64,000 bases of DNA from DASUPK01 sp963815045 (GTDB taxonomy: Bacteria > Actinomycetota > Thermoleophilia > Solirubrobacterales > 70-9): assembly GCA_963815045.1 (NCBI GenBank), contig CAWFET010000003.1, positions 186,001 to 250,000 on the forward strand, written 5' to 3'. Positions 34,342-43,301 of the stretch are shown here, piece by piece. Below the pieces are notes generated by a model that saw only the letters and a list, made by a program, of their open reading frames with translations, was not told the origin of the DNA and did no database searches. How positions within the stretch are numbered: position 1 is the stretch's first letter; every line of letters begins with the position of its first letter. Made by a program: the position numbers and the translations under genes.

Positions 34342-34797
34342 CTAGCGCTGGCTCCAGGCTTCCGCCGGGTCGCTCAACTCGCGAACGTCCGCAGACAGCT
34401 CGCCCCCGACCACGTCCGCGAGGGTGGTGTCCTCCATCACCGCACGGATGTTGGCGCGCAGCGCGACCCAGACCTTCTGCAGCGGCTTGGCCTCGCCCCT
34501 GTACTTGAGGGATTCCGGTCCCTGGCCTCGCACGGTCGCCAGCGGCCCCTCGACGGCCCTCACGATGTCCGCCAGGCTGACCTCGCCGGCGTCCTTGGCG
34601 AGCCAATAGCCGCCCTGGGCGCCGCGCCGGCTGGCGACGATCCCGGTGTGCTTGAGCTCGCCCAGGATGTTCTCGAGGAACTTGAGCGGGATGTCCTGGG
34701 CATCGGCGATGGCCTCGCCCTTGACCGGGTCGCCGCCCCCCGCGGCGAGCTCCAGCGACGCGCGCACGGCGTAGTCGACCTTGGCCGAGATCCTCAT
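34342..34797 (-). CDS. Rrf2-family transcriptional regulator without cluster cysteines
   Basis: A 151-aa protein. MRISAKVDYAVRASLELAAGG and LKFLENILGELKHTGIVASRRGAQGGYWLA are the Rrf2 winged helix and wing. The usual three Cys for an iron-sulfur cluster (as in IscR and NsrR) are absent; the protein has no Cys at all. It therefore probably senses something other than Fe-S status or nitric oxide through a cluster. No metabolic operon is adjacent, so targets are unknown. Confidence 0.9.
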   Translation of the reverse strand: MRISAKVDYAVRASLELAAGGGDPVKGEAIADAQDIPLKFLENILGELKHTGIVASRRGAQGGYWLAKDAGEVSLADIVRAVEGPLATVRGQGPESLKYRGEAKPLQKVWVALRANIRAVMEDTTLADVVGGELSADVRELSDPAEAWSQR

Positions 34798-34845
34798 CCC
34801 GCCCGAGACTCTAGTGACGAACGAGGCGACGCCTAGACTTGCGCC

Positions 34846-34918
34846 GCCCCCTTAACTCAACTGGTCAGAGTGCCGGTCTTTTAAATCGGTGGTCCGGGTT
34901 CGAGTCCCGGAGGGGGCA
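34846..34918 (+). tRNA. tRNA-Lys (anticodon TTT)
   Basis: 73-nt cloverleaf: acceptor GCCCCCT pairs with AGGGGGC. D arm ACTC/GAGT. The anticodon loop CTTTTAA between CCGGT and ATCGG gives TTT. The T arm has GGTTCGAGTCCC. Discriminator A; CCA not encoded. Confidence 0.97.
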
Positions 34919-34985
34919 TGCGATTCGGGCTTTGGCCAGTTCGGACCGCTATAGCGAGCAGAAGTGGTCAAACGCCGCGCCCGGC

Positions 34986-36593
34986 CTAGTGCCGGAAGTG
35001 GCGGCGCTTCGTGAAGACCATAGCCACGCCCGCCGCGTCGCACGCCTCGATCACCTCGGCGTCCCGCTTCGAGCCGCCCGGCTGGATCACGGCGACCGCT
35101 CCGGCCTCGATCGCGGCCTGAGGCCCATCCGCGAAGGGGAAGAACGCATCCGACGCGACCACCGAGCCGGCCAGCAGAGTCTCGGCGTCAGGGCCGTGCG
35201 CCTCCCTCGCCTTCTCGATCGACAGCCGGACGGAGTCCACCCGGCTCATCTGGCCCGCGCCGATGCCGAGGGTGGCCCGGTCCCGGGCCAGCACGATCGC
35301 GTTCGACTTCACGTGACGACAAACGCGCCACGCGAACAGCAGGTCCTCCCACTGCTCATCGGTCGGCTGCGTCTTGGTCGCGACCTCCATCAGCTCGCGC
35401 GGCTCGGGTGAGCCGTCCGGATCCTGGACCAGGATCCCGCCGCGCACCCGCTTGATGTCAGGCTCGATCTGGTGGGTGCGGCGCTCGGTGTCCTCGAGGA
35501 TCCGGATCGCCTCCTTCTGCTGGAGGATCTCCAGCGCATCCTCGTCGTAGCCGGGCGCGATCAGGACCTCGACGAACTGGCTGTTCAGCCGCTCCGCGAG
35601 CGCCGCATCGACGGGCCGGTTGAGCGCGATCACGCCCCCGAACGCCGACATCGGATCGCAGGCGAAGGCCTTCTCGTAGGCGGGACCGATCTCATCGGCC
35701 TCGGCGACGCCGCACGGGTTGTTGTGCTTGACGATCACGCAACCCGGGCCCTCCAGGTCCCCGAGCAGCGTGCGCGCCGAGTTGAGATCGAGCACGTTGT
35801 TGAACGAGAGCGGCTTTCCGTGCAGCTTCGCCACCATGGAAAGCACGTGCGAGCGCGCCCTCGGCTCGGTGTAAAGCGCGGCGCGCTGGTGCGGGTTCTC
35901 GCCGTAGGAGAGGTCGAGCTCCTTCTCCCAGGCCGTCACCCAGTAGGTCGGAAGCTGCTCGTAGCGCCGCCCGAACCAGCGGCTGATCGCCGCGTCGTAG
36001 CGGGCGGTGTAGGCGAACGCCTCGTTCGCCAGCCAGTGCCGCGTGGCGGCCGACAGCTCGCCCGTCTCCTCGAGCTCGTCCAACACGGCGTCATAGCTCT
36101 CCGGCCGGACCACCACCGCCACGAACCGATGGTTCTTCGCCGCGGCCCTGATCATCGTGGGCCCTCCGATGTCGATGTTCTCGATCGCCTCCTCCTCGGG
36201 CACGTCGCGGCGGGCCACGGTGCGCTCGAACGGATAGAGGTTCACGCAGACCAGGTCGATCGCCTCGATCTCCCGCTCCCTCAGCGTCTCGGCGTGCTCG
36301 GGGTTGTCCCGGACGGCCAGCAGCGCCGCGTGCAGGTGTGGATGAAGCGTCTTCACCCTTCCGTCGAGGATCTCCGGGAACCCGGTGAGGTCCTCGACCG
36401 GCCGGGCCTCGACCCCGGCCTCGCGCAGGACGGACAGCGTCCCCCCGGTCGAGATCACCTCCACCCCCTGCTTGGCCAGGCCCGCGGCGAACTCCGCGAC
36501 CCCGGTCTTGTCGGCCACCGAGATCAGCGCCCGGCGGACCGGCAGCGACTCGCCGGCGGGCTCTGGAGCGATTTCGGAGGAGGGAGTCGACAT
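34986..36593 (-). CDS. purH: bifunctional AICAR transformylase / IMP cyclohydrolase
   Basis: A 535-aa enzyme for the last two steps to IMP. Residues 20-160 are the cyclohydrolase (RRALISVADKTGVAEFA, VISTGG, NIDIGGPTMIRAAAKN). The transformylase follows, with SFNNVLDLNSA and VIVKHNNPCGVAEA, and ends DAEVIEACDAAGVAMVFT. Length is normal. It is the last gene of a purF-purN-purH run, 10 bases after purN. Confidence 0.96.
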   Translation of the reverse strand: MSTPSSEIAPEPAGESLPVRRALISVADKTGVAEFAAGLAKQGVEVISTGGTLSVLREAGVEARPVEDLTGFPEILDGRVKTLHPHLHAALLAVRDNPEHAETLREREIEAIDLVCVNLYPFERTVARRDVPEEEAIENIDIGGPTMIRAAAKNHRFVAVVVRPESYDAVLDELEETGELSAATRHWLANEAFAYTARYDAAISRWFGRRYEQLPTYWVTAWEKELDLSYGENPHQRAALYTEPRARSHVLSMVAKLHGKPLSFNNVLDLNSARTLLGDLEGPGCVIVKHNNPCGVAEADEIGPAYEKAFACDPMSAFGGVIALNRPVDAALAERLNSQFVEVLIAPGYDEDALEILQQKEAIRILEDTERRTHQIEPDIKRVRGGILVQDPDGSPEPRELMEVATKTQPTDEQWEDLLFAWRVCRHVKSNAIVLARDRATLGIGAGQMSRVDSVRLSIEKAREAHGPDAETLLAGSVVASDAFFPFADGPQAAIEAGAVAVIQPGGSKRDAEVIEACDAAGVAMVFTKRRHFRH

Positions 36594-36603
36594 GAGAGCG
36601 AGT

Positions 36604-37227
36604 CTATTCAGGATCGATATGGACCAGACGCGGGTTCTGATCGTCGATTCGAACGCGTCCGGCGGCGAGCATCCGGATCGTCTCCGGCAGGAGCGCGTGC
36701 TCGGTTGCGTGGATCACCCTCTCGGTCTCGTCCCAGTTGCGGCTGGGGGCCACCGGGACCGGCCGCTGCATGATGATCGGCCCCGAGTCGACGCCCTCGT
36801 CGACGAAGTGAACCGTCACCCCGGTGATCTTCGAGCCGTGGTCGATCGCCTGCTGCACGGCATTGATCCCCGGGAACGCCGGCAGCAGGGCCGGATGGAC
36901 GTTGATGACCCGGTTGGGAAACCGGCCCACGAACTCGGGTGAGAGCAGCTGCATGTAGCCCGCCAGCACGACCAGGTCCGGCTCTCGGGACTCGATCCAG
37001 TCGCCGAGCGCCCGGTCGCGCTCCTCCCGATCCGCGTAGTCGGCGACGGGGAACACCCCCGTCTCGACCCCCGCCTTGCCGGCCCGCTCGAGCGCCATCG
37101 CATCGGGCTTGTCCGAGCCGACGCCGACGACCTCGACCCCCTCCTCCCCACCATGGAGCTGGTCGAGGATCGCCTGCAGGTTGGTCCCCCCACCCGAGGC
37201 GAGAACGACGATCCGGAAAGCGCTCAC
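36604..37227 (-). CDS. purN: phosphoribosylglycinamide formyltransferase (folate-dependent)
   Basis: A 207-aa enzyme, third step of purine synthesis. VVLASGGGTNLQAILDQL is the phosphate loop. NVHPALLPAFPGINAVQQAID and VTVHFVDEGVDSGPII carry the catalytic Asn, His and Asp. It lies between purF (12 bases upstream) and purH (10 bases downstream). Confidence 0.95.
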   Translation of the reverse strand: MSAFRIVVLASGGGTNLQAILDQLHGGEEGVEVVGVGSDKPDAMALERAGKAGVETGVFPVADYADREERDRALGDWIESREPDLVVLAGYMQLLSPEFVGRFPNRVINVHPALLPAFPGINAVQQAIDHGSKITGVTVHFVDEGVDSGPIIMQRPVPVAPSRNWDETERVIHATEHALLPETIRMLAAGRVRIDDQNPRLVHIDPE

Positions 37228-37239
37228 GTAGCGGGTGTC

Positions 37240-38712
37240 TTACCTGCTCGCGGGGACGACGGCGATGTCCTCGAGCGCGAACTTGCCGTTCGCGCTCTCA
37301 GGGTCGCCCAGCGGATACTCGCCCGTGAAGCAGGCATCGCAATGCTTCTCGCGCGGCGTGCCGACGGCCTCGTAGACGGCGTCCATCGACAGATAGGCGA
37401 GGGAATCCGCGCCGAGCTCCTCGGCGATCTCCTCGATCGACCGGTCGTGGGCGATCATCTCCTCACGGGTCGACATGTCGATTCCGTAATGACAGGGATG
37501 GCGGATCGGCGGCGCCGAGATCCGCAGGTGCACCTCCTTCGCGCCCGCGTCCTTCAGCATCGCGACGATCTGCCGCGTGGTGTTGCCGCGCACGATCGAG
37601 TCGTCCACGACCACCACCCGCTTGCCCGCGACGATCTCCGGGAGCGGATTGAACTTCATGCGCAGCCCGTGCTTGCGCAGCTCCTGACCGGGCTGGATGA
37701 ACGTCCTCGCCACGTAGCGGTTCTTGATCAGGCCGTCGTCCTTCGGCAGCCCCGTTGCCCGCGCGAACCCGTTGGCCATCGGATTGCCCGAGTCGGGCAC
37801 GGAGATGACCAGGTCGGCTTCCACCGGAGCCTCCTCGGCCAGCAGCTCGCCCATCCGCCCACGCACCTCCTGCAGCACCCGGTTCTCCAGCCGGGTGTCC
37901 GGACGCGAGAAGTAGATGTGCTCGAATACGCACTGAGCCTGCCGCTCGCCGGTGACCACCGGCTTGAGCTCCAGGCCCTTGGCCGTCAGCGAGACCATCT
38001 CGCCGGGCTGGACCTCGCGGATCATCTGCGCGCCGATGATGTCGAAGGCGCAGCTCTCGGAGGCGACCACGAAGCATTCGGGGGAGCCGTCACTGGGCTT
38101 CATCTTGCCGAGGGCCAGGGGCCGCACGCCGTGCGGATCGCGGAAGGCGACCACAGCGTGCTTGGTCATCACCACGGTGGAATAGGCGCCCTCGAGCCGC
38201 GGCATGACCTCGGCGACCGCGTCCTCGATCCACTCGTCGCCCTCGCCCGCGGTGCGCGAGAGCAGGGCGGCCATGATCTCCGAGTCCGACGTGCCGCGAA
38301 GCTGGAGCCCCGCCTCGGTGAGCTCGTTGTAGAGCTCGACCGCGTTGGTCAGGTTGCCGTTGTGGGCGAGCGCGAGCTCACGGCCGTCGTCGCGCCAGAC
38401 CGGCTGGGCGTTGTCCCAGGCGCCGCCGCCCGTGGTCGAGTAGCGCACGTGCCCGATCGCCATGTCGCCGGCGAGGGCACGGAGCTTCTCCTCGTCGAAG
38501 ACCTGGCTGACCAGGCCCAGCTCCCGCAGCGTCGTGATGTGGCCGCCCTCGCAGGTGGCGATCCCCGCCGACTCCTGGCCGCGGTGCTGCAGGGCGTAGA
38601 GGCCGAAGTAGGAGAGCCGGGCGACGTCGCGCCCGGGCGCGTACACGCCAAAGACCCCGCACTCATCGCGCGGACCATCGCGATCGGGAACGTCGAAGCG
38701 CGCGTCAGTCAC
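37240..38712 (-). CDS. purF: amidophosphoribosyltransferase, cluster-containing type
   Basis: A 490-aa enzyme, first committed step. It begins with a 17-residue propeptide; cleavage would expose the Cys of CGVFGVYAPG as the N-terminal glutaminase nucleophile. PRPP loop VVVVDDSIVRGNT. The Cys ligands of the Bacillus-type [4Fe-4S] cluster are all seen (CVFEHIYF, HPCHYGID, HCDACFTG). Start of the purF-N-H run. Confidence 0.96.
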   Translation of the reverse strand: MTDARFDVPDRDGPRDECGVFGVYAPGRDVARLSYFGLYALQHRGQESAGIATCEGGHITTLRELGLVSQVFDEEKLRALAGDMAIGHVRYSTTGGGAWDNAQPVWRDDGRELALAHNGNLTNAVELYNELTEAGLQLRGTSDSEIMAALLSRTAGEGDEWIEDAVAEVMPRLEGAYSTVVMTKHAVVAFRDPHGVRPLALGKMKPSDGSPECFVVASESCAFDIIGAQMIREVQPGEMVSLTAKGLELKPVVTGERQAQCVFEHIYFSRPDTRLENRVLQEVRGRMGELLAEEAPVEADLVISVPDSGNPMANGFARATGLPKDDGLIKNRYVARTFIQPGQELRKHGLRMKFNPLPEIVAGKRVVVVDDSIVRGNTTRQIVAMLKDAGAKEVHLRISAPPIRHPCHYGIDMSTREEMIAHDRSIEEIAEELGADSLAYLSMDAVYEAVGTPREKHCDACFTGEYPLGDPESANGKFALEDIAVVPASR

Positions 38713-38816
38713 GTCTGTGGAGGTGTCTCAACCTCTGGAGTCGAAGTGGAGGGCTCAAGAACAGCCCGCACCCGGAGGGTAGCAGCGGCCACGGAGGGGC
38801 CAGAGGCCTCAAACCG

Positions 38817-38838
38817 CCGCAAACTGCCGGTTTTGCGG
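38817..38838 (-). terminator. hairpin after the secreted propeller protein gene
   Basis: CCGCAAA (38817-38823) pairs with TTTGCGG (38832-38838) around an 8-base loop, immediately after the stop codon at 38839. It separates that gene from purF downstream. Confidence 0.55.
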
Positions 38839-40089
38839 CTACTTCTTCTTCTTGGGGTGCTTGATCAGGGTGACGGTGACCGGCTTCGTGTTGGGCACAC
38901 CCGCCACCCCCGCAGGCACGAAGTGGATGAAGACCTTCACCTTGACCTTCCCCTTGCCCTTCTTCTTCACCTGCTTCTTGAGCTTCTTCGCCGTCTTGCC
39001 GACGGGCTTGACGGCCAGCTTGAACGAGCCGGCTGCGGTCAGGGTCAGCCCCTGCTGCTTGACGGCCGATGCGACGGCGTTGGTGTCGGGCGGCGTGCTG
39101 ACCTGGTTCAGCGTCACCTGGCCTGGGCCCGGCACCTTCGCGCCGATCGTCGCCGTGCCCTTTTTCTTCTTCTTCGCGATCGAGGTGACCGTGATCTTGT
39201 TCGCCGGGGCAGCTGCGGGGAGGCACGGATCGGTCGGGCCGTTGATCAGGCTCGGGTTGGACGCCCCTCCGCCCAGGTTCGACCTTCCGATGAGGTCGCT
39301 GGCCCCGCTGTTCCCCCAGAAGATGTACTGAGAGTTGACCGCGACCCCGCAGACGTCATTCGCGGCCGGCACGGCGCTGGGGACGAAGTTGTTGTTCGCG
39401 GTGCCACCTCCGATCGGCGCCCGGCCGATCGCCTTCGAAGTCGAGCCCCAGTAGAGGAAGTTCGAGTCGGCGGCGAGGCCGCAGCTCCCCGTCACGCCAT
39501 TGATGAAGCTCGTCTGGCGATTCGCGCCGTTGACCGTCGCCCGGCTCACGCTTTGAGCCAAGGCGGTGTCAAGCCAGTACACGAAGTTCTGATCCGCGGC
39601 GATGCCGCAGGACGGCTCGGGGCCGGTGACCACCAGGTTCCCGGTCGGCGAGCTGCCGTCGAGGCTGGCCTTCCCCATCGTGCCGGCGCCTGTGTTGTTC
39701 CAGAAGATGCTCGAGGAATTGACTGCGATCGCCGCGTGTGCCGGCAGCGCATCAAAGTCCTCGACGCCGGATGCGTGAGGGATGAAATTCTGATTCACGC
39801 CGGTGCCGTCGAGATTGGCGCGGCCGATCGTGCTGGTGGCTCCGGTTCCCTGGGTCCAGTAGATGTACTTCGAGTCGATGGCCACGCCACCGACGTTGCT
39901 GAGGCCGCTGATGAAGGCGTTGTTGACGCCCGAGCCGTTCAGCTTCGCCCGCCCGATCGTCGTCTGGCCGCCGCTCGCCCAGTAGACGAAGTTCGCGCTC
40001 GCCAATGACGGGAGCGCGAGCAGCGCGATGACAGCGATCAGCATCGCCGCCAGCGGCCTCCCTCTCCGGTGTGGACGAGCGCCCGGCAT
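38839..40089 (-). CDS. secreted beta-propeller-like protein with Lys-rich tail
   Basis: A 416-aa protein with a signal peptide (to about 32, SLASA-NFVYW). Residues 33-300 hold about six repeats of roughly 45 residues, each with a YW-x-x core, IGRANLDGTGVN and then FI or LV (for example IYWTQGTGATSTIGRANLDG), like YWTD/DUF5050 propeller blades. The last ~115 residues start KKKKKGTATIGAKVPGPGQV and are very Lys-rich, like the tail of the protein at 23527-24399. ATG 40089 is chosen over a GTG at 40107. It interrupts the purine genes and has no evident link to them. Confidence 0.8.
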   Translation of the reverse strand: MPGARPHRRGRPLAAMLIAVIALLALPSLASANFVYWASGGQTTIGRAKLNGSGVNNAFISGLSNVGGVAIDSKYIYWTQGTGATSTIGRANLDGTGVNQNFIPHASGVEDFDALPAHAAIAVNSSSIFWNNTGAGTMGKASLDGSSPTGNLVVTGPEPSCGIAADQNFVYWLDTALAQSVSRATVNGANRQTSFINGVTGSCGLAADSNFLYWGSTSKAIGRAPIGGGTANNNFVPSAVPAANDVCGVAVNSQYIFWGNSGASDLIGRSNLGGGASNPSLINGPTDPCLPAAAPANKITVTSIAKKKKKGTATIGAKVPGPGQVTLNQVSTPPDTNAVASAVKQQGLTLTAAGSFKLAVKPVGKTAKKLKKQVKKKGKGKVKVKVFIHFVPAGVAGVPNTKPVTVTLIKHPKKKK

Positions 40090-40139
40090 CTCTACCCGGC
40101 AGAACACGCAGGGATCCTACCCGGAGCGGTCCATTCCAT

Positions 40140-42338
40140 TCAGATGCGCTCGGCGAGCGAGCGCCAGGAACGCTCGGCATCGTCGAGGGTCACCGAGACA
40201 TCCCGCTCGGCGGCCGCGATCTCGATGCGGTCTCCCTGGGCGGCGCCGAGTTCCACGGCCTCTATGCCCGCCGCCTTCGCGCGCTCCAGCAGGCCCGTCG
40301 GATCGGCGGCGGCGAGCACGATCCCGCCGGGTCCCTCGCCGAAGAGGTTGGTCTCGCCGGAGCCCCCGCGCAGCTCGACGAGCGGGTCGAGGTCGACCTT
40401 CATTCCCAACGTGGCCGCGATCGCCATCTCCGCCAGCGCACACGCGAGACCGCCGTCGCTGACGTCGTGCGCGGCGGTGACCAGGCCCTCGCGCACGAGC
40501 TCCCGGACGAGCTGAAGGGCGCCATCGACCTCGTCAACCGGTATCTGGGGCAGGCCCCGGTCGAGCTCGCCGCGCTGCTTGGCCAGCTCGGAGCCCGCCA
40601 GCGAGGGCGCAAATGGCCCGACGAGGACCAGGCGGTCTCCATCCCTGGGCGCCAGGCCCGGCACGGCGGCCGGGTCCGGCAGCTCGCCCACCATCCCGAC
40701 GACCGGCGTCGGGTAGATCGGGCCATGCTCGGTCTCGTTGTAGAGAGAGACGTTCCCGCCGACCACGGGCACCCGCAGGGCGACGCAGGCGTCGGCGAGG
40801 CCGAGCACCGCGCGGTCGAGCTGCCAGGCGACATTGGGCTTCTCGGGATTGCCGAAGTTGAGGCAGTTGGTGAGGCCGAGTGGCTCGGCGCCCACGCACG
40901 CCAGGTTCTGGGCGCACTCGAGTACCGCCTCGACCGCGCCCGCATACGGATCGCAGGCGACCCTGCGGCCGTTCCCGTCGATCGCCACCGCGATCGCCCG
41001 CTCGGACTCGGGGATCATCAGGACGGCGGCATCCGCGGATTCCGGCCGTCGTGCGGTCCGCGAGCCGACCACCGAGTCGTACTGCTCGAAGGCCCACCGC
41101 TTCGAGGCGACGTTCGGCGCCCCGAGCAGGGCGCAGAGGATCTCGGACGGATCTTCGGTCTGGATCGTCGCCTGGTTGCCGTACATCCAGCCGGCCGGCT
41201 CTCCGGGCTCGAGGTCGTACAGCGGGCACTCGTCCACCAGCGCGGAGACCGGCACGTCCCCGACCTCGACACCGTCGTCCAGCACCCGCAGGCGATCGTT
41301 GTCCGTGATCTCCCCGATTGCCGCGGCGCCCGTCTGCCAGCGCTCGCAGGTGGCGACGACCTCGTCGAGCCGCGACGGCTCGACCACGGCCAGCATCCGC
41401 TCCTGGGACTCGGAGACCATCACCTCGAAGGGCTCCATGTCCCCCTCCCGCAGCGGCACCCGGCGCACGTCGATGTCGATCCCGACGCCGCCCTTCGACG
41501 CCATCTCCCCCGCCGAGGAGGTCAAACCCGCCGCGCCCAGGTCTTGCAGCGAGACGAGCAGGTCGCGGTCGAGCAGCTCCAGGCAGCACTCGAGCACCTT
41601 GGACTCCTCGAAGGGGTCTCCGATCTGGACACTCGGGCGCTTGGAGTCATCGCCGGCCTCGAGCTCGGCCGAGGCGAGCACCGAGGCGCCGCCGATCCCG
41701 TCGCGCCCGGTCGATGCGCCCATGATCACGAGCAGGTTCCCCGGACCCGCGGCGGCTGAGCGGATCATCGCGTCCGTCTTCGCAAGCCCGACGCACATCG
41801 CGTTCACGAGGCAGTTGTGCTCGTACGGCGGCTCGAAGTAGACCTCGCCGCCGACATTCGGCACCCCGATCGAGTTGCCGTAGTGGCCGATGCCGGCGAC
41901 CGCGCCCTCGAACAGGTAGCGGGACCGCTCATCCGACGGCTCACCGAACCGCAGCGAGTCGAGCACCGCGATCGGCCTCGCGCCGATCGCGAAGACGTCC
42001 CGCAGGATGCCGCCGACGCCGGTGGCGGCGCCCTGGAACGGCTCGACGGCGCTCGGGTGGTTGTGCGACTCGACCTTGAAGGCGATCGAGTGACCGTTGC
42101 CGATGTCGACCGCGCCGGCGTTCTCCCCCGGGCCCATCACCACCCGCTCGCCCTCGGTCGGCAGCCGCCCGAGCAGCTTTCGCGAGTGCTTGTAGGCGCA
42201 GTGCTCCGACCAGAGCAGCGAGAACATCGCCAGCTCGACGCCATTCGGGTCACGGCCGAGCAGCCCGACGATCCGCTCGTACTCGAAGTCGGTGAGCCCG
42301 AGCTCGCGGTGCGGGCTCTCGGAGACCCCGGCGCTCAC
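40140..42338 (-). CDS. purL: phosphoribosylformylglycinamidine synthase, large subunit (short type)
   Basis: A 732-aa enzyme of the short PurL class that works with PurQ and PurS. LLWSEHCAYKHSRKLL is the N-terminal signature, KVESHNHPSAVEPFQGAATGVGGI the ATP site, DLGAAGLTSSAGEMASKG and VTAAHDVSDGGLACALAEM the repeated half-sites. It overlaps purQ by 4 bases and is the last gene of the purB-C-S-Q-L run. Confidence 0.96.
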   Translation of the reverse strand: MSAGVSESPHRELGLTDFEYERIVGLLGRDPNGVELAMFSLLWSEHCAYKHSRKLLGRLPTEGERVVMGPGENAGAVDIGNGHSIAFKVESHNHPSAVEPFQGAATGVGGILRDVFAIGARPIAVLDSLRFGEPSDERSRYLFEGAVAGIGHYGNSIGVPNVGGEVYFEPPYEHNCLVNAMCVGLAKTDAMIRSAAAGPGNLLVIMGASTGRDGIGGASVLASAELEAGDDSKRPSVQIGDPFEESKVLECCLELLDRDLLVSLQDLGAAGLTSSAGEMASKGGVGIDIDVRRVPLREGDMEPFEVMVSESQERMLAVVEPSRLDEVVATCERWQTGAAAIGEITDNDRLRVLDDGVEVGDVPVSALVDECPLYDLEPGEPAGWMYGNQATIQTEDPSEILCALLGAPNVASKRWAFEQYDSVVGSRTARRPESADAAVLMIPESERAIAVAIDGNGRRVACDPYAGAVEAVLECAQNLACVGAEPLGLTNCLNFGNPEKPNVAWQLDRAVLGLADACVALRVPVVGGNVSLYNETEHGPIYPTPVVGMVGELPDPAAVPGLAPRDGDRLVLVGPFAPSLAGSELAKQRGELDRGLPQIPVDEVDGALQLVRELVREGLVTAAHDVSDGGLACALAEMAIAATLGMKVDLDPLVELRGGSGETNLFGEGPGGIVLAAADPTGLLERAKAAGIEAVELGAAQGDRIEIAAAERDVSVTLDDAERSWRSLAERI

Positions 42339-43006
42339 GCGGCTGCGGCCTGGGGGCTTCCGGCCAGCGCACGGAACAGAACGAGCCCGTCGTCAGAGCC
42401 GGTCAGCGGGTCGACCGCATGCTCGGGATGCGGCATCAGCCCGATCACGTTCCCCTGTTCGTTGACCACCCCGGCGATGTCGCGGACGCTGCCGTTCGGG
42501 TTCTGGCCGGGTGCGTAGCGGAAGGCGATCCGTCCCTCGGACTCCAGCGGGTCGAGCTGATCGTCGGGCGCGAAGTAGCGGCCGCTCATGTGCTTGACCG
42601 GGATCGACAGGTGCGAGCCGGCATCGATTGCCTCACCGAAAGGCCCCGAGAATTCCTCGGCGACCAGCTCGACCTGGCGGCAGATGAAGCGCAGTCCCTC
42701 GTTGGGCAGCAGCGCACCCGGCAGGAGCCCCGCCTCGCAGAGGACCTGAAAGCCGTTGCAGATTCCGAGCACGGGCCCTCCATCGGCCGCGAACCGCGCC
42801 ACCGCCTCCATCGCCGGCGAGAAGCGTGCGATCGCCCCGGCTCGCAGATAGTCGCCGTAGGAGAAGCCGCCCGGGACGACGATGCCGTCGAGTCCCGAGA
42901 GATCAGTTTCCTCGTGCCAGACGAGCCTTCCATCCCCGACTCGCTGCACGGCGGCGACGGCATCACGCTCGTCGCACGATCCCGGGAACTGGATGACGCC
43001 GATCAC
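42335..43006 (-). CDS. purQ: phosphoribosylformylglycinamidine synthase, glutaminase subunit
   Basis: A 223-aa class I glutamine amidotransferase. IGVIQFPGSCDERDAV and VPGGFSYGDYLRAGAIA are family marks, VLGICNGFQVLCEAGLLPG carries the nucleophile Cys, and GLMPHPEHA the catalytic His and Glu. It feeds ammonia to PurL. ATGA overlaps with both neighbours. Confidence 0.96.
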   Translation of the reverse strand: MIGVIQFPGSCDERDAVAAVQRVGDGRLVWHEETDLSGLDGIVVPGGFSYGDYLRAGAIARFSPAMEAVARFAADGGPVLGICNGFQVLCEAGLLPGALLPNEGLRFICRQVELVAEEFSGPFGEAIDAGSHLSIPVKHMSGRYFAPDDQLDPLESEGRIAFRYAPGQNPNGSVRDIAGVVNEQGNVIGLMPHPEHAVDPLTGSDDGLVLFRALAGSPQAAAA

Positions 43007-43227
43007 TGCTCGAGCTCCACCTCGAAGTCCTCGATCAGCGGATTCGCGAGCAGCTTCTCGCTGAGCGACTCGAGCTTCGCCGGGTCATCGACCTCGAGCT
43101 CGACCAATCGCCCGACGCGAACGTCGTGAATGCCCTCGAAACCCAGCGCCGGCAGCGCCCGCTCGACGGCCTTCCCCTGCGGGTCGAGGATGCCCTCCTT
43201 CGGCCTGATCAGGACCTTCGCCTTCAC
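43003..43227 (-). CDS. purS: phosphoribosylformylglycinamidine synthase subunit PurS
   Basis: A 74-aa protein: VKAKVLIRPKEGILDPQGKA, then VERALPALGFEGIHDVRVGR, then EDFEVELE at the end. It bridges PurQ and PurL. GTG 43227 is chosen because PurS starts with MKAKV-like strands; an ATG at 43257 would add ten residues from the intergenic region. It overlaps purQ by 4 bases. Confidence 0.93.
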   Translation of the reverse strand: MKAKVLIRPKEGILDPQGKAVERALPALGFEGIHDVRVGRLVELEVDDPAKLESLSEKLLANPLIEDFEVELEQ

Positions 43228-43268
43228 CAGGCCAGCGTACCTGCGGGCCCGGCCCAACCGGCGGCGCG

Positions 43269-43301
43269 AAACGGGTTGCGCCTGCGGCGCACCCTCGCAT
43301 C
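43269..43301. repeat. 33-bp dispersed repeat, copy 1 (REP-like)
   Basis: Identical over 33 bases to 63470-63502. Its core TGCGCC-TGC-GGCGCA with flanking GGG and CCC forms a bulged hairpin, and in this copy GCGA/TCGC extend the stem. It fills the purC-purS gap and runs two bases into the purC stop codon. Confidence 0.8.

Noticed and set aside
37153..40008. 951-codon + strand frame across purF and the secreted propeller gene
   Set aside because: It crosses two genuine minus-strand genes and has shadow composition (Val/Arg/Asp/His repeats), with no domain.
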